This document shows, piece after piece, positions 51,592 through 60,680 of a DNA stretch of 64,000 nt. Position 1 is the first letter of the stretch, and every line of letters starts with the position of its first letter. The stretch spans positions 620,001-684,000 of the forward strand of contig JABTUB010000002.1 of the NCBI GenBank assembly GCA_015075585.1, written 5' to 3'. This stretch comes from Chloracidobacterium sp. (GTDB lineage Bacteria > Acidobacteriota > Blastocatellia > Pyrinomonadales > Pyrinomonadaceae). Both the position numbers and the translations under genes were made by a program. The notes under the pieces are model-generated. The model worked only from the letters and a program-made list of their open reading frames with translations, was not told the origin of the DNA and made no database searches.

Positions 51592-52788
51592 TCACCAATC
51601 GCTGCTTGGCTCATCGGTCGCCGATGTTTCCGAAGACGTCTCGGCCGAACCCCAACTGTCATCCGACATCTGCCCTTGGGAATTATCAAGCCCGAGAGTG
51701 TCTCGAAGCTGAAAAAGCACGTTCTCATCCTTTATCACGTCGCGAAGCCATGTTTCGAGCGGCATATTGCCCCACTTGACCGCACGCTGAACCAGATACG
51801 CGACCGGCGAATGCGGCTCGGTCCTCTGAAAGAATGCGGCTATCTCGGCAAGCCGCTGCAAAGCCTCGCCGCGGCCGCGCACAGGCCCCGCACCGCCGCC
51901 GCTTGACGTTCCTTCGGCAGAACCTTCACCGTCCGCGTTCTCATCAGCCGCAACGCTGTCAGCCGGATCAGGCTCCTCGATACGCTTGCGTTCGAGGATC
52001 TTCTTTGCGAGGCCGCTAACCTCATCAAGCGTCTTTTTCAGATTTGAAAGCCCCGGCGTCTGGTTGCGGTCGTATTTCACCTCATCGACGTGATCAAGTT
52101 CGGCAAGAGCAGCCTCACACTCTTCGATCGTAAAACTCGTCTTTTCGCAGAATGCACGGCGTGTCTGGGCAAGAGCGGCCTTCCATTTCGCACTTGTCAC
52201 GCGGTTCTCGCGTTCGGCCTGCGCCTTTAGGTCTGCGTAGTGCTGATACGACTCAGAATCCAGCGAGTCGAGATTATCGGGTATGTCAAACCTCTTTGCA
52301 TCGACCCAATCGGCATAACCGTAACCCGCGCCTGAGGTCAAAGGAGCCGATCGGACGACGAACGTACCCTGGGAATCCAGCCAAGAGATCGCATTCGCGC
52401 GGCCTTCCATATCGCCTTCGTCGATCTCAGGGTGCAATGTGTCCCAGAACTTGTCCTGAAGCGCCGCAAGCAGTTTGAGGCCGTCACGCAGGCCTGCAAG
52501 GCCGTGCAGCTTTATCAGTGCTTCGGTCAGCCAAACCGCAAGCTGGATGTCCTTCGACCGGGTTGTAAGCGCGGGAATGGCGATCTCGGCGACCTTGCGA
52601 TGATCCGCGGTCTTAAGCTCGGTCTGCCAATCGCCCTGCGACAGTGCGTCATCGGCGCGGCGTGCCTCGGCGATCTCGTCATAAATGCCCGAATATCGCA
52701 GATTTTCACCCGAAGGCTCGTCGTCCGAAATTGGCACAAGCAAGGCGTCAATATCTATGACCGGCGGTATTTGAAGTTCTTCGCTCAT
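51592..52788 (-). CDS. tssA: TssA baseplate/cap protein
   Basis: A 398-residue protein from ATG 52788 (MSEELQIPPVID). The ImpA_N domain is clear: LLVPISDDEPSGENLRYSGIYDEIAEARRADD, QGDWQTELKTADHRKVAEIAIPALTTRSKDIQLAVWLTEAL and GLKLLAALQDKFWDTLHPEIDEGD. A Pro/Gly/Ala-rich hinge (about 285-310) precedes the C-terminal segment with RGEALQRLAEIAAFFQRTEPHSPVAYLVQRAVKW, which matches the short-tailed TssA class. TssA primes tail assembly. A frame open to 52833 is not needed. Confidence 0.93.
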   Translation of the reverse strand: MSEELQIPPVIDIDALLVPISDDEPSGENLRYSGIYDEIAEARRADDALSQGDWQTELKTADHRKVAEIAIPALTTRSKDIQLAVWLTEALIKLHGLAGLRDGLKLLAALQDKFWDTLHPEIDEGDMEGRANAISWLDSQGTFVVRSAPLTSGAGYGYADWVDAKRFDIPDNLDSLDSESYQHYADLKAQAERENRVTSAKWKAALAQTRRAFCEKTSFTIEECEAALAELDHVDEVKYDRNQTPGLSNLKKTLDEVSGLAKKILERKRIEEPDPADSVAADENADGEGSAEGTSSGGGAGPVRGRGEALQRLAEIAAFFQRTEPHSPVAYLVQRAVKWGNMPLETWLRDVIKDENVLFQLRDTLGLDNSQGQMSDDSWGSAETSSETSATDEPSSDW

Positions 52789-52914
52789 TAACAAACGGCT
52801 CCTCGCTGTAGGAACAAAGACGCTCTTTCTCAAACAATTTGCGTTATGCGCCGATAATGATACATCAAAACAATGCGCAAATACACAAGAATCTCTTATC
52901 GGCCGTCAGCCGCG

Positions 52915-53715
52915 TTATTCGGCCTCGTGGTCGAATTCGATGCTTTTCAGTTCAAGGATCGGCCTGTCTTTGCCGTCCATCCAAAACAGCCTAAGTCCTA
53001 CACCGACAAACAGGTCGTTGCCGACGTCACGCCAATCCGTCATTCGGCCGAGCCTTACTGCGTCATTATCATGCCGATACGAGCCTGAATAGAGTGTCGG
53101 GAAGAACATTTCGCCGGCGGTTCCGTTCGTCATTTTGACATTCGCCTGCAGCCAATAGAGGTCGCGGAGCGTCTTCGGCTCAAAGAATTCGACCTTTGCC
53201 ACGTTCTCGAACGGCAGCCACGTATATGTATCTTTGAAAATGACCTCGAACAGGCACATCGTCGCGTCGTTATAATCCCTGAGGTCCTCAACTGCTTCGC
53301 CGTTCACTTTGCAGGCGAAGGCGGGCCGCTCTTCCTCAACTCTGTCGAGTATCGCCCGTGCCTCGGCGCTGTTGCCCTCGCGCAGGCGATTATTGGCGTT
53401 GAGCATATCTTCGATATAGCCGGGCGGCGGTGCGAGAATGCCGGGCTTTAGCCCATCGTTAAAGAATTTTTCGCGATCCTGCTCGGCGCGGAGGCACTGC
53501 CGATAGATCAGCGAACCGATCGCCGCACCCGCATCCTGGTGGCCGATGACATCCAACTGCCGTTCTGCCCTTTCATAATTTCCGGCAAAGAGTGACAGCT
53601 CAAAGAGAAAGATGCGGCTCGAAACATTGGTCGGCTCGGCGCGCACCATATCGAGTGCCGCGGCGATGGCCGTATCAAGGTGGCCTGCATCAAGAAGTTT
53701 TTTCGCTTTATCCAT
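52915..53715 (-). CDS. tagJ: TagJ/ImpE family T6SS accessory protein
   Basis: A 266-residue accessory protein. N-terminal TPR-like helices (LLDAGHLDTAIAAALDMVRAEP and RIFLFELSLFAGNYERAERQLDVI) are followed by the ImpE-type domain: LRDYNDATMCLFEVIFKDTYTWLPFENVAKVEFFEPKTLRDLYW and the FFPTLYSGSY segment. TagJ binds the TssB sheath subunit and the family occurs in a subset of T6SSs. It sits between tssM (nine bases away) and tssA. Confidence 0.93.
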   Translation of the reverse strand: MDKAKKLLDAGHLDTAIAAALDMVRAEPTNVSSRIFLFELSLFAGNYERAERQLDVIGHQDAGAAIGSLIYRQCLRAEQDREKFFNDGLKPGILAPPPGYIEDMLNANNRLREGNSAEARAILDRVEEERPAFACKVNGEAVEDLRDYNDATMCLFEVIFKDTYTWLPFENVAKVEFFEPKTLRDLYWLQANVKMTNGTAGEMFFPTLYSGSYRHDNDAVRLGRMTDWRDVGNDLFVGVGLRLFWMDGKDRPILELKSIEFDHEAE

Positions 53716-53724
53716 TCCTCCTCC

Positions 53725-56700
53725 TTACTCGAAAAGGCTCTGCGGCGCCCTGACGGCCTTAAAGATCTCTCTGTCAAAAAGGTCGCCGCCGTTCGGCTTT
53801 ATCGACGCAGAAACAGACTTGCCGCCGACGCTGTAACTCAGCGAATACTCGCCGCTCGCTTGCTTGGACGGATGTCCCGCATCGACGAATCTGAACAGGC
53901 CCCACGTGCCCGGGAACTTGAGCGTGCCCGGAGCCGCAGGCGCTGTCGCAGTGTTGCTGTTGCCCGCGGTCGCGGCTGCCGCCGAAGTGCCCGTCGTTAC
54001 CACCACGCCGGTCTCCGCTGAGGCCGCCGCCGGAAATACGCCATTGATGGATGAAGTTCCCTCGGACGTTATCTTCTGGCCGTCGATGACAACCTCGATA
54101 AGCGAATCCTTGCCCGGCTTCAAGCTGAAGCCATATTCGAATTTTGGTGTCTGACTCGTGCCGTAAAGAGCCTTTCGTATGGCGAAGGCGCTGTTCAGAT
54201 AGGCGACGAACTTATCGCTGAACTTGACCTCGGCAGTATCTTTCAGCTTGAGCACTCCGTTCGACTCTTCAAAGTATTTCTGCAAACGGTCAGTGTAGAA
54301 CTTCGACAGCAGCCCGTCCGCAGGATTTAGGAATGCCGAGACCTTTGTCATATCGCATTCGGTGTCGCTCGCATCGAACGGATAGCATTTCTCGATCTCT
54401 TTTGCGGCCGGCAGCACTTGATCATTCCACTGCTTGGCGATCTGGCTCTTGGCGTCGGCACCGAGCAACGCCCGCAGGTTGCCGAGCGGTTCTTGGATCA
54501 ACTCGGCGACATCCTGCGACGAAGGGGTTTCGCTAAAGCCCTGTATCAAGTTCGAGATCGCCGTCTCCGAGCGCCTGATGCCGAGGCGATCCTGATCGTT
54601 CGCAAGCTCTTGTGCGACCTGCTTGAGAGCATCGGCGGACAACCCGTTGATCGCATTCGACACTTTCCCGATCTCGCTGCGGTATTTTTCGACAGGTGCG
54701 TTCTCCTTATCTTCTTTCTTTCCAATAAATACGAATAGCGGCCTAAATTCCTTCTCCGGCTGCGAGTCGCCGCCCGTGTCGGGTGTGTCATCGCGCGTGA
54801 ACCAGCTCTTTATCCATTCCCACCAGCCCGTCGCTTCGGGCTTTGCGGAAAGATTTGTGTTCTTCGCGACCTCCGTCAAAAGTACCTTCATCGGCGAGTT
54901 CGCTGACGAGAACGTCTGAAGTGCGGCTTGCGCCGCGTCCTTATTCTTGTACGGCCTGACCGTGGTAGCCTTGATAAAGGCACGCCATTGATCGGCATAA
55001 TCACGCAGATAACGATCCTCGATCTTTGCCGCATCGGTGGTCTGCGCTACCTCCTTTTTGCCGAGTTCGCCCATTACCCAATCATCTTCGGAGAGTTTGT
55101 CGTTCGCCTCGGTGATCGCCTTCTTCATAAGGACGAAACCCGACTTTGTATATGCGCCCGGCACAGTGTAGCTGCCGTCCAGCAGGTTAGCATCGGCGCC
55201 GTTGCGGGCGAGGATCGCATCAACCGACATCGGGCCCAGCTTCTCGTCGATCTCACGGCTGATCTCGGAGACCTTACGCTTGTAATAGCGGTAAACCGCC
55301 GGGAATGCCTGCAGCTTCTTCCGCACGTCGTCAACAAGCTTGCCGTCGGGCATTATCCGCGGAAAGCTGTAATCGCTGTCATTGCGGTCAACCTGCTTCG
55401 CCCAGAAATCGAGCTGCTGGAGCGAAACGAGCTTCATGTCCGGCGGGATCTTCGCATCGCTCGTCCAATAGTCCTTGAACGTCGCAGCGATAAAGCCGGC
55501 GTCCGCCTTATCCTTGAATTGCCCCGTAAGCATCAAGTAAGCCTTTAGCAGATCGTACTTTTTACTAAGCAGGTCCTCTTCCTTATCGGTCAGCTTGCCC
55601 GGATTTGCGACGGGATTGGAGTCGGCGAATTTTCTAAGGTCGGTCTCGACACTTTTGATCGTAGCCGTCTTATAGCGGTTCTCGATCACCGCCATATAGA
55701 TCTTCAAAAGGTTCTGCTTATAAACGCGGTTGCCGCTGTACAGCCCGAAACGCATATACCACGGAGCACCGTTCCGCTCATAATCGTCAAGCTTTACAAG
55801 CAGTTGCCTCAGATCTTCGGTCGTATTCAGTTCGTTGCGGAGCGAGCGCTCATCCGCTTTCGACGGGTCTTTGAATGCATCGGTACGCGTGATGGCAAGA
55901 AGCTTTTCGCCGCGGTCGGTGGCCTCATCCAGTAATTTTTTATTGTTGTACAGCGAGACGCCCGATAGGATCAGCAGCAGCGTTACGAGGCCCGCAAGGA
56001 TGGTTGTCAACGCCCAGCCAAAGATCGGCGGACGCTGCTTTTGCGCCAAAAATGTTGCCACGAGATCGCGGTCACGCAGGATGACATCACGAAACAGCCT
56101 CTCGGTAAAATACGATGAGCCGACCGTTGGCGGGATGTTCGCGGCAGACCTTGCACCGACGTTCGATGCAAAATAGAAGCCGCGCAGGAACGGATTTTCA
56201 CTAAATGGATTCGGCCGAAAAAGTGCCGCAACAAATGCTCCGATCTTACGGCGGGCTGAGCCGAAGTGAAGCGGAAAATTAAAGATACGAAGCTGCTTGA
56301 CCGCCGGGAACGGTGCCGAAAGCCGTACGATGCGCCGCTTCATCACGGCATCGCGGAGGAGTTCGAATTCAGGGTCGAACTGTGCTTGTGCGTTCTCACT
56401 CTTCTCGATCGGAATGGTGGCGCCCCAAACCAGGTTCTTCGCCTCGTTCTTTGTTACGGAGAACGAATCCGAAAAGCCCTCGATCCCGTCAGCATGCGAG
56501 AAGACCAAATAGACCGGAAAACGGACCTTCAACCGCTGAACGGCATCATCGAGCCGCGTTCGCAGCACCTTTGCCGCCTGTTCGTTCTGCTGCTCGTCAG
56601 ACTTGAGCGTCTGATCGGCATCGACGACGAGTATGAAGCCGTCGATCGGACGGCCCGGACGATGCTTCTTGATGGCTTCGAGCAAAACGCTCCAGTCATC

Positions 56701-57297
56701 CGCAACGCTTCCTTCGGCCTGATAACGGCCTGTCGTGTCGATAAAAACGCCTTCGCTCGTTACACGCCAATCGACACCTTTGGTTGGCCTAACAAGCCGC
56801 TGCTCGGATTCGCGCTGGCTTGCGGTTGTGCGAAAGTCGAGATTCGAACCGATTATCAGCGAACTCTTGCCCGACTTTGAAGGCCCGGCAACGATGTACC
56901 ACGGCAGCGAATAAACCGCATCTTTGCCCGCAGCCCCGAGATTGGATGACTTTAGGAAATCAACGACCTCTTGGATGCCGCTGTCGATCTCGGCATTAGT
57001 GCCGACAGGGCCGGCCGCCTTTACGGGAGCCGCAGCCTGATCGGGCTGCGGGGCCTCAGCGTCAGGTTCGGCGGCAGCTTCGGCAGCCGCACGTTTGCGT
57101 TCACGCCTTGAGCGCACAAAACTAAAAAGCAATGCGAACGGAAGCGTCAGCAGCAGGAATGCTACAAAGATTATCCGCTGATTATCGCTGATGACGTTGC
57201 CCGGAAGCCAATAGGCAAGAACGGCCATCGCGCCGTAGAACGACATAATGCCGCCAAGTCCCAGTGCATACGATAATTGGCTTGTGTGCCAGCTCAT
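53725..57297 (-). CDS. tssM: TssM inner-membrane T6SS protein (IcmF family)
   Basis: An 1190-residue membrane-complex protein. Two N-terminal membrane helices (about 13-33 and 42-62) and a third at about 425-450 are visible. In between lies a cytoplasmic NTPase-like domain with Walker A GPSKSGKSSL (138-147). The rest is a long periplasmic region: the helical IcmF domain and the C-terminal beta domain (KFPGTWGLFRFVDAG). TssM normally reaches the outer-membrane lipoprotein TssJ, whose gene is missing nearby. It follows tssL after 11 bases. Confidence 0.95.
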   Translation of the reverse strand: MSWHTSQLSYALGLGGIMSFYGAMAVLAYWLPGNVISDNQRIIFVAFLLLTLPFALLFSFVRSRRERKRAAAEAAAEPDAEAPQPDQAAAPVKAAGPVGTNAEIDSGIQEVVDFLKSSNLGAAGKDAVYSLPWYIVAGPSKSGKSSLIIGSNLDFRTTASQRESEQRLVRPTKGVDWRVTSEGVFIDTTGRYQAEGSVADDWSVLLEAIKKHRPGRPIDGFILVVDADQTLKSDEQQNEQAAKVLRTRLDDAVQRLKVRFPVYLVFSHADGIEGFSDSFSVTKNEAKNLVWGATIPIEKSENAQAQFDPEFELLRDAVMKRRIVRLSAPFPAVKQLRIFNFPLHFGSARRKIGAFVAALFRPNPFSENPFLRGFYFASNVGARSAANIPPTVGSSYFTERLFRDVILRDRDLVATFLAQKQRPPIFGWALTTILAGLVTLLLILSGVSLYNNKKLLDEATDRGEKLLAITRTDAFKDPSKADERSLRNELNTTEDLRQLLVKLDDYERNGAPWYMRFGLYSGNRVYKQNLLKIYMAVIENRYKTATIKSVETDLRKFADSNPVANPGKLTDKEEDLLSKKYDLLKAYLMLTGQFKDKADAGFIAATFKDYWTSDAKIPPDMKLVSLQQLDFWAKQVDRNDSDYSFPRIMPDGKLVDDVRKKLQAFPAVYRYYKRKVSEISREIDEKLGPMSVDAILARNGADANLLDGSYTVPGAYTKSGFVLMKKAITEANDKLSEDDWVMGELGKKEVAQTTDAAKIEDRYLRDYADQWRAFIKATTVRPYKNKDAAQAALQTFSSANSPMKVLLTEVAKNTNLSAKPEATGWWEWIKSWFTRDDTPDTGGDSQPEKEFRPLFVFIGKKEDKENAPVEKYRSEIGKVSNAINGLSADALKQVAQELANDQDRLGIRRSETAISNLIQGFSETPSSQDVAELIQEPLGNLRALLGADAKSQIAKQWNDQVLPAAKEIEKCYPFDASDTECDMTKVSAFLNPADGLLSKFYTDRLQKYFEESNGVLKLKDTAEVKFSDKFVAYLNSAFAIRKALYGTSQTPKFEYGFSLKPGKDSLIEVVIDGQKITSEGTSSINGVFPAAASAETGVVVTTGTSAAAATAGNSNTATAPAAPGTLKFPGTWGLFRFVDAGHPSKQASGEYSLSYSVGGKSVSASIKPNGGDLFDREIFKAVRAPQSLFE

Positions 57298-57308
57298 ATT
57301 TGTTACTG

Positions 57309-57992
57309 CTACGCTCCGAACTGCAAGTTATCTACCGCTTTCTGCAGATAATTCGACGCCATTAAAAAGAAGATCAAATAGACGATCACGGCAAAGCCGA
57401 GGCCCGCGAACGCCGTTATCTTTGCCCACATCGGCATACCGCGCTTCTTCGGCGGCTCGGGCTGATCGTCCGCCAGCCAGTGCGGCGACAGCTCAACGGG
57501 ATGTATCTTGCCTGCCTTTACGAGCGCATTGGCGGTCGATTGCATGATCGCGAGCAGCTTCTCCTGCTCATAGACGCCGTAACGCCCCTTAAAGCCAAGC
57601 AGCATACAGAAGTAATAGACCTCGACCGCATCCTGCGTTACGTCGATCTGCCGCAGCATCGACTCAAGCTTGTCAAAGAACTTGTTGCCGGCGAGCTGTT
57701 CGCCGAAATACTCGAGCTGTAGCGGATTGTGCTCCCACTCATCACGCAGCGGGAAGTTGTTCGTCAGCACCGTCTCGTCCACAAAGGACGCGAGCGCGAA
57801 CTTCGACACCGAAACGATCTTATGATTGAAGCGGTAGCGCTCGGCACGCTTTTCAAAGTCGTCAAGCATACCCGCGATTCGCGGCCGCAACTCGTTCGAA
57901 GGCGCGACGATTCCGGACTTCAGCCGTAGGACCAGATCAAATATCGGCCCGGCAAAAGCGATCAGATCGTTCTTACTTGCGTTTTCTGACAT
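57309..57992 (-). CDS. tssL: TssL inner-membrane T6SS protein (DotU/IcmH family)
   Basis: A 227-residue protein with the DotU domain (FDLVLRLKSGIVAPSNELRPRIAGMLDDFEKRAERYRF, FALASFVDETVLT, EHNPLQLEYFGEQLAGNKFFDKLE, VEVYYFCMLLGFKGRYG) and one C-terminal membrane helix (about 195-218). It has no peptidoglycan-binding C-terminal extension, unlike long TssLs. It is the first core T6SS gene in transcription order. Confidence 0.95.
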   Translation of the reverse strand: MSENASKNDLIAFAGPIFDLVLRLKSGIVAPSNELRPRIAGMLDDFEKRAERYRFNHKIVSVSKFALASFVDETVLTNNFPLRDEWEHNPLQLEYFGEQLAGNKFFDKLESMLRQIDVTQDAVEVYYFCMLLGFKGRYGVYEQEKLLAIMQSTANALVKAGKIHPVELSPHWLADDQPEPPKKRGMPMWAKITAFAGLGFAVIVYLIFFLMASNYLQKAVDNLQFGA

Positions 57993-58057
57993 TCAGCTTG
58001 CCTACATTCTAGCCTTAAAACATTTATTTTCCAAGACTTTGCTGCCTTCGTCCTGAC

Positions 58058-58837
58058 CTAGCGTTCAGGTGACGGATTTGCCGTCGGGCGCGGCCCCTGA
58101 CGCGGTGTCGGCGCCGGTGTCCTTGGAGCGATATTCGTAAAACGCGGCGTCGGCGATACTTCCGGTGTCGGAGCGGCGGTGCGTTCGGGCGTCGGTTCGG
58201 GTGTCGCCGTCGGACTTGGGCTCGGTTTTGGCGTCGGCGTCGGTGTCTTGATCTGCATATTAACATTCGTGTTCAGATTGACATCGGGTGTTGACGCACT
58301 CGGCACCGCATTAAAGTTAAAATTCGAATCAAAGCCGACATTTGTGTTCAGGTTCGTATTCTGATTCGCGTTCAAATTCGTATTCGCGTTCGCATTGGCC
58401 GGAGCACCCTTTTGAAGGAACCAGAAAAGCAAAGCCCCAAGGCCCAGCAGCGCTATCGTGCCGAACACGGTCAGAACAACGATCTTCAGCGTGCTTGGGG
58501 GCGGCTGCGGCGGCGGATAATACGGCGGGATCGTACGGGGGCGAACGTTCTGTTCACGCGGGGCTTCGGCAGTATCGATCACGATGCGTTCCGACACTGG
58601 TTTTACCGAAGGCAGGCCTTCATCAAGATCAGGCGGCAGCGGCGGTACGCTTGCGTCATCCTTTCGCCGAATGACAGTAACCTCGCCCGGATCGTCCTCT
58701 TCCCCTTTGACAAAACTCTCGCTCGGCAGCTCGGTGAATCTCGGTTCGGCCTCCTCGATAAGCGGCGTGCCATCGACCGTGCAAAATCTTATTACTTCTT
58801 CATCAAACCGCGTCTCGCATTTCGGGCAATATTTCAT
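58058..58837 (-). CDS. Zinc-ribbon membrane protein with Asn/Thr/Pro-rich tail
   Basis: A 259-residue protein starting MKYCPKCETRFDEEVIRFCTVDG, a CPxC...C ribbon like those at 28.9-29.9 kb. An acidic linker (30-100), one membrane helix (about 120-145, LKIVVLTVFGTIALLGLGALLFWF) and a low-complexity tail follow: NANANTNLNANQN repeats, then TPTPTP/PSPSPT repeats to the end. The tail is probably disordered and periplasmic. Start MKYC at 58837 is preferred over MRRV at 58855. It ends 65 bases before tssL on the same strand, so it may share a transcript with the T6SS cluster. Confidence 0.7.
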   Translation of the reverse strand: MKYCPKCETRFDEEVIRFCTVDGTPLIEEAEPRFTELPSESFVKGEEDDPGEVTVIRRKDDASVPPLPPDLDEGLPSVKPVSERIVIDTAEAPREQNVRPRTIPPYYPPPQPPPSTLKIVVLTVFGTIALLGLGALLFWFLQKGAPANANANTNLNANQNTNLNTNVGFDSNFNFNAVPSASTPDVNLNTNVNMQIKTPTPTPKPSPSPTATPEPTPERTAAPTPEVSPTPRFTNIAPRTPAPTPRQGPRPTANPSPER

Positions 58838-58944
58838 AGGTATCACACGCCGCACACGCGGCCGCAGGCGAATTCATAGAAACGCGATAATTCTAGCACG
58901 AAACCGTTAACTTAAAGTAACAGAATACAGTTATCGCGGGCCGT

Positions 58945-59520
58945 CTAGCCGTCGCCCGCGAAATTGCCGTTAATGTAGCCGTGATACATCGGGTTTGAGC
59001 GCAGGCTGTTGCGCAGCTCATCGATAAAGAATTCAATGTTTGCGGCGTTCCCCTGCCGCAGCTCGTTGACCGCATAATAGGCCACTCTCGATTCCGAACC
59101 CAACTCAAATGCCTCTATCGAGAGCCCCGAATTACGCGCGTAATAGGCCTGTGCAATATACGCGGCGGCTTCGTTATCGATCCACGGCAGTGAAGAACTC
59201 GTCAGATCGAACGACGCGTGAACCGACTCATGGCAGATCAATGCGTTGAACAGCCGCGAATAACGCTTATTACGCCCGAGGTAGAAAGTGTTGGCGTCGT
59301 AGCCGCCCGCCGGATCGGCACGTGAGCTGTACATGGCAATATCGCCCGGAAACCTATTCTCGACGACCGCAATACTGCCGCTCTGAAGCGCGTTCGCAAC
59401 GCGAGTAAATGTCGTCCTGTCAATACTTATCGTTGCGCCATTCGAACCCCTAAAGCTGAAGGCGATGCGCGCCGCCTCGCCGCTCGTAAGAATGCCGATC
59501 ATCTGCTGCTTTACACTCAT
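58945..59520 (-). CDS. HExxH metallopeptidase-like hypothetical protein
   Basis: A 191-residue protein without a signal peptide. NALICHESVHASFDL holds an HExxH motif (His97, Glu98, His101), and IDNEAAAYIAQAYYARN has a Glu at 117, spaced like the third zinc ligand of gluzincin peptidases. The N-terminal 60 residues are beta-rich (FSFRGSNGATISIDRTTF). No named family is recognised. It lies upstream of the zinc-ribbon gene and the T6SS operon on the same strand, so it could be a T6SS cargo protein or an unrelated peptidase. Confidence 0.6.
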   Translation of the reverse strand: MSVKQQMIGILTSGEAARIAFSFRGSNGATISIDRTTFTRVANALQSGSIAVVENRFPGDIAMYSSRADPAGGYDANTFYLGRNKRYSRLFNALICHESVHASFDLTSSSLPWIDNEAAAYIAQAYYARNSGLSIEAFELGSESRVAYYAVNELRQGNAANIEFFIDELRNSLRSNPMYHGYINGNFAGDG

Positions 59521-59679
59521 CTCGCCCTAGACCATGCTGTTTATTTGACGTAGCCGTGTGCCATTTTTGCACTTTAGCGTGCTTATGTCGATTTCTTTCA
59601 TGTCGATCGCACCCGAAATATCGCACAGGCATCGCCCTCAGCGTGGTTCGGATGTTATCCTATCCGCAGGAGTGAACTT

Positions 59680-59985
59680 ATGAAATTTCCCGGTGGTATG
59701 GATATTGGCTCGATGATGCGGCAGGCTCAAGCTATGCAGGAAGAGATGAGCCGAGAGATGAAGAACACCTCGGTCGAAGCGGCCGCAGGCGGCGGTGCCG
59801 TTACCGTCAAGATGCGCGGCGATTTTGAGGTGCTGAGTGTAGCGATATCGCCCGATCTCTTTAAGGAAGGCGATGTCGAGATGCTGCAGGATCTGATCGT
59901 TGCCGCCCTTAACGAGGCTCGCCGCAAGGTCGAAGAATCACTCAAAGGCAAACTCGGCGGAATGCTGCCGCCCGGACTAATGTAG
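59680..59985 (+). CDS. ybaB: YbaB/EbfC family nucleoid-associated protein
   Basis: A 101-residue DNA-binding protein: IGSMMRQAQAMQEEMSREMKN, VEAAAGGGAVTVKMRGDFEVLSVAI and LQDLIVAALNEARRKVEESLKGKLGG. It forms dimers that bind DNA and usually precedes recR in an operon, as here. CAGGAGTG before the ATG is a good ribosome site; TATCCT-like sequence at 59656-59661 may be the -10. Confidence 0.94.
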   Translation: MKFPGGMDIGSMMRQAQAMQEEMSREMKNTSVEAAAGGGAVTVKMRGDFEVLSVAISPDLFKEGDVEMLQDLIVAALNEARRKVEESLKGKLGGMLPPGLM

Positions 59986-60037
59986 AAAGGGCAGCCCGCT
60001 TTCGCCGCCGGCGATGCGGTCCGCGGCAGCAGCTTAT

Positions 60038-60652
60038 ATGCTTGACCATTCAGAGCCTGTCGAAAAACTGATCGACGAATTCAAGCGTCTGCCGGGCATT
60101 GGTGCGCGTTCGGCGCAGCGGCTTGCGTTCTACATACTTCGACGGCCTGCGGCCGAGGTCGAGTCCTTTGCCGACGCCCTTCGCGATGTAAAGGCCCGCA
60201 TCGTTTTCTGCTCGACGTGCAACAATCTGACCGACGTGGACCCTTGCCTTTACTGCACAAATCCGAAACGCGACCGCTCGCAGATCTGCATCGTCGAAGA
60301 GCCGTATAATCTCGTATCCATCGAAAAGACACGATCATACCGCGGTCTTTATCACATACTGCACGGCTCACTTTCGCCGCTTCGAGGCATCGGGCCGGAC
60401 GAACTGATGCTCAACAACCTGATACCGCGCCTTCGGCCCGAGAATAATCAGGGCATCGAGATCGCAGAGGTGATCATCGCGACAAACCCGACGACAGAGG
60501 GCGAGGCTACAGCGAACTATATCGCACGCCTGCTAAAGCCTTTGGGTGTAAAGGTTACACGGATAGCGATGGGAATGCCCGTAGGCTCCGATCTTGAATT
60601 TGTTGATGAAGTAACGATGGACAAAGCTCTCGCTAATCGCCACGAGATTTAG
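60038..60652 (+). CDS. recR: Recombination mediator RecR
   Basis: A 204-residue protein helping RecO load RecA at gaps. It shows the helix-hairpin-helix FKRLPGIGARSAQRLAFYIL, a four-Cys zinc finger (CSTCNNLTDVDPCLYC), the Toprim start ICIVEEPYNLVSIEKT and GEATANYIARLLKPLGVKVTRIAMGMPVGSDLEFVDEVT. ATG 60014 gives eight more residues, but ATG 60038 (MLDHSEPVEKLIDEF) matches normal RecR starts. It forms an operon with ybaB. Confidence 0.95.
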   Translation: MLDHSEPVEKLIDEFKRLPGIGARSAQRLAFYILRRPAAEVESFADALRDVKARIVFCSTCNNLTDVDPCLYCTNPKRDRSQICIVEEPYNLVSIEKTRSYRGLYHILHGSLSPLRGIGPDELMLNNLIPRLRPENNQGIEIAEVIIATNPTTEGEATANYIARLLKPLGVKVTRIAMGMPVGSDLEFVDEVTMDKALANRHEI

Positions 60653-60680
60653 CAAAAAAGCCCGTCTTAAGCAGCCTCTC

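Noticed and set aside
38000-57992. Contractile phage tail or extracellular injection system instead of T6SS
   Set aside because: TssL, TssM, ClpV, Hcp and TagJ are specific to T6SS, and no tape-measure or tail-terminator genes are present.
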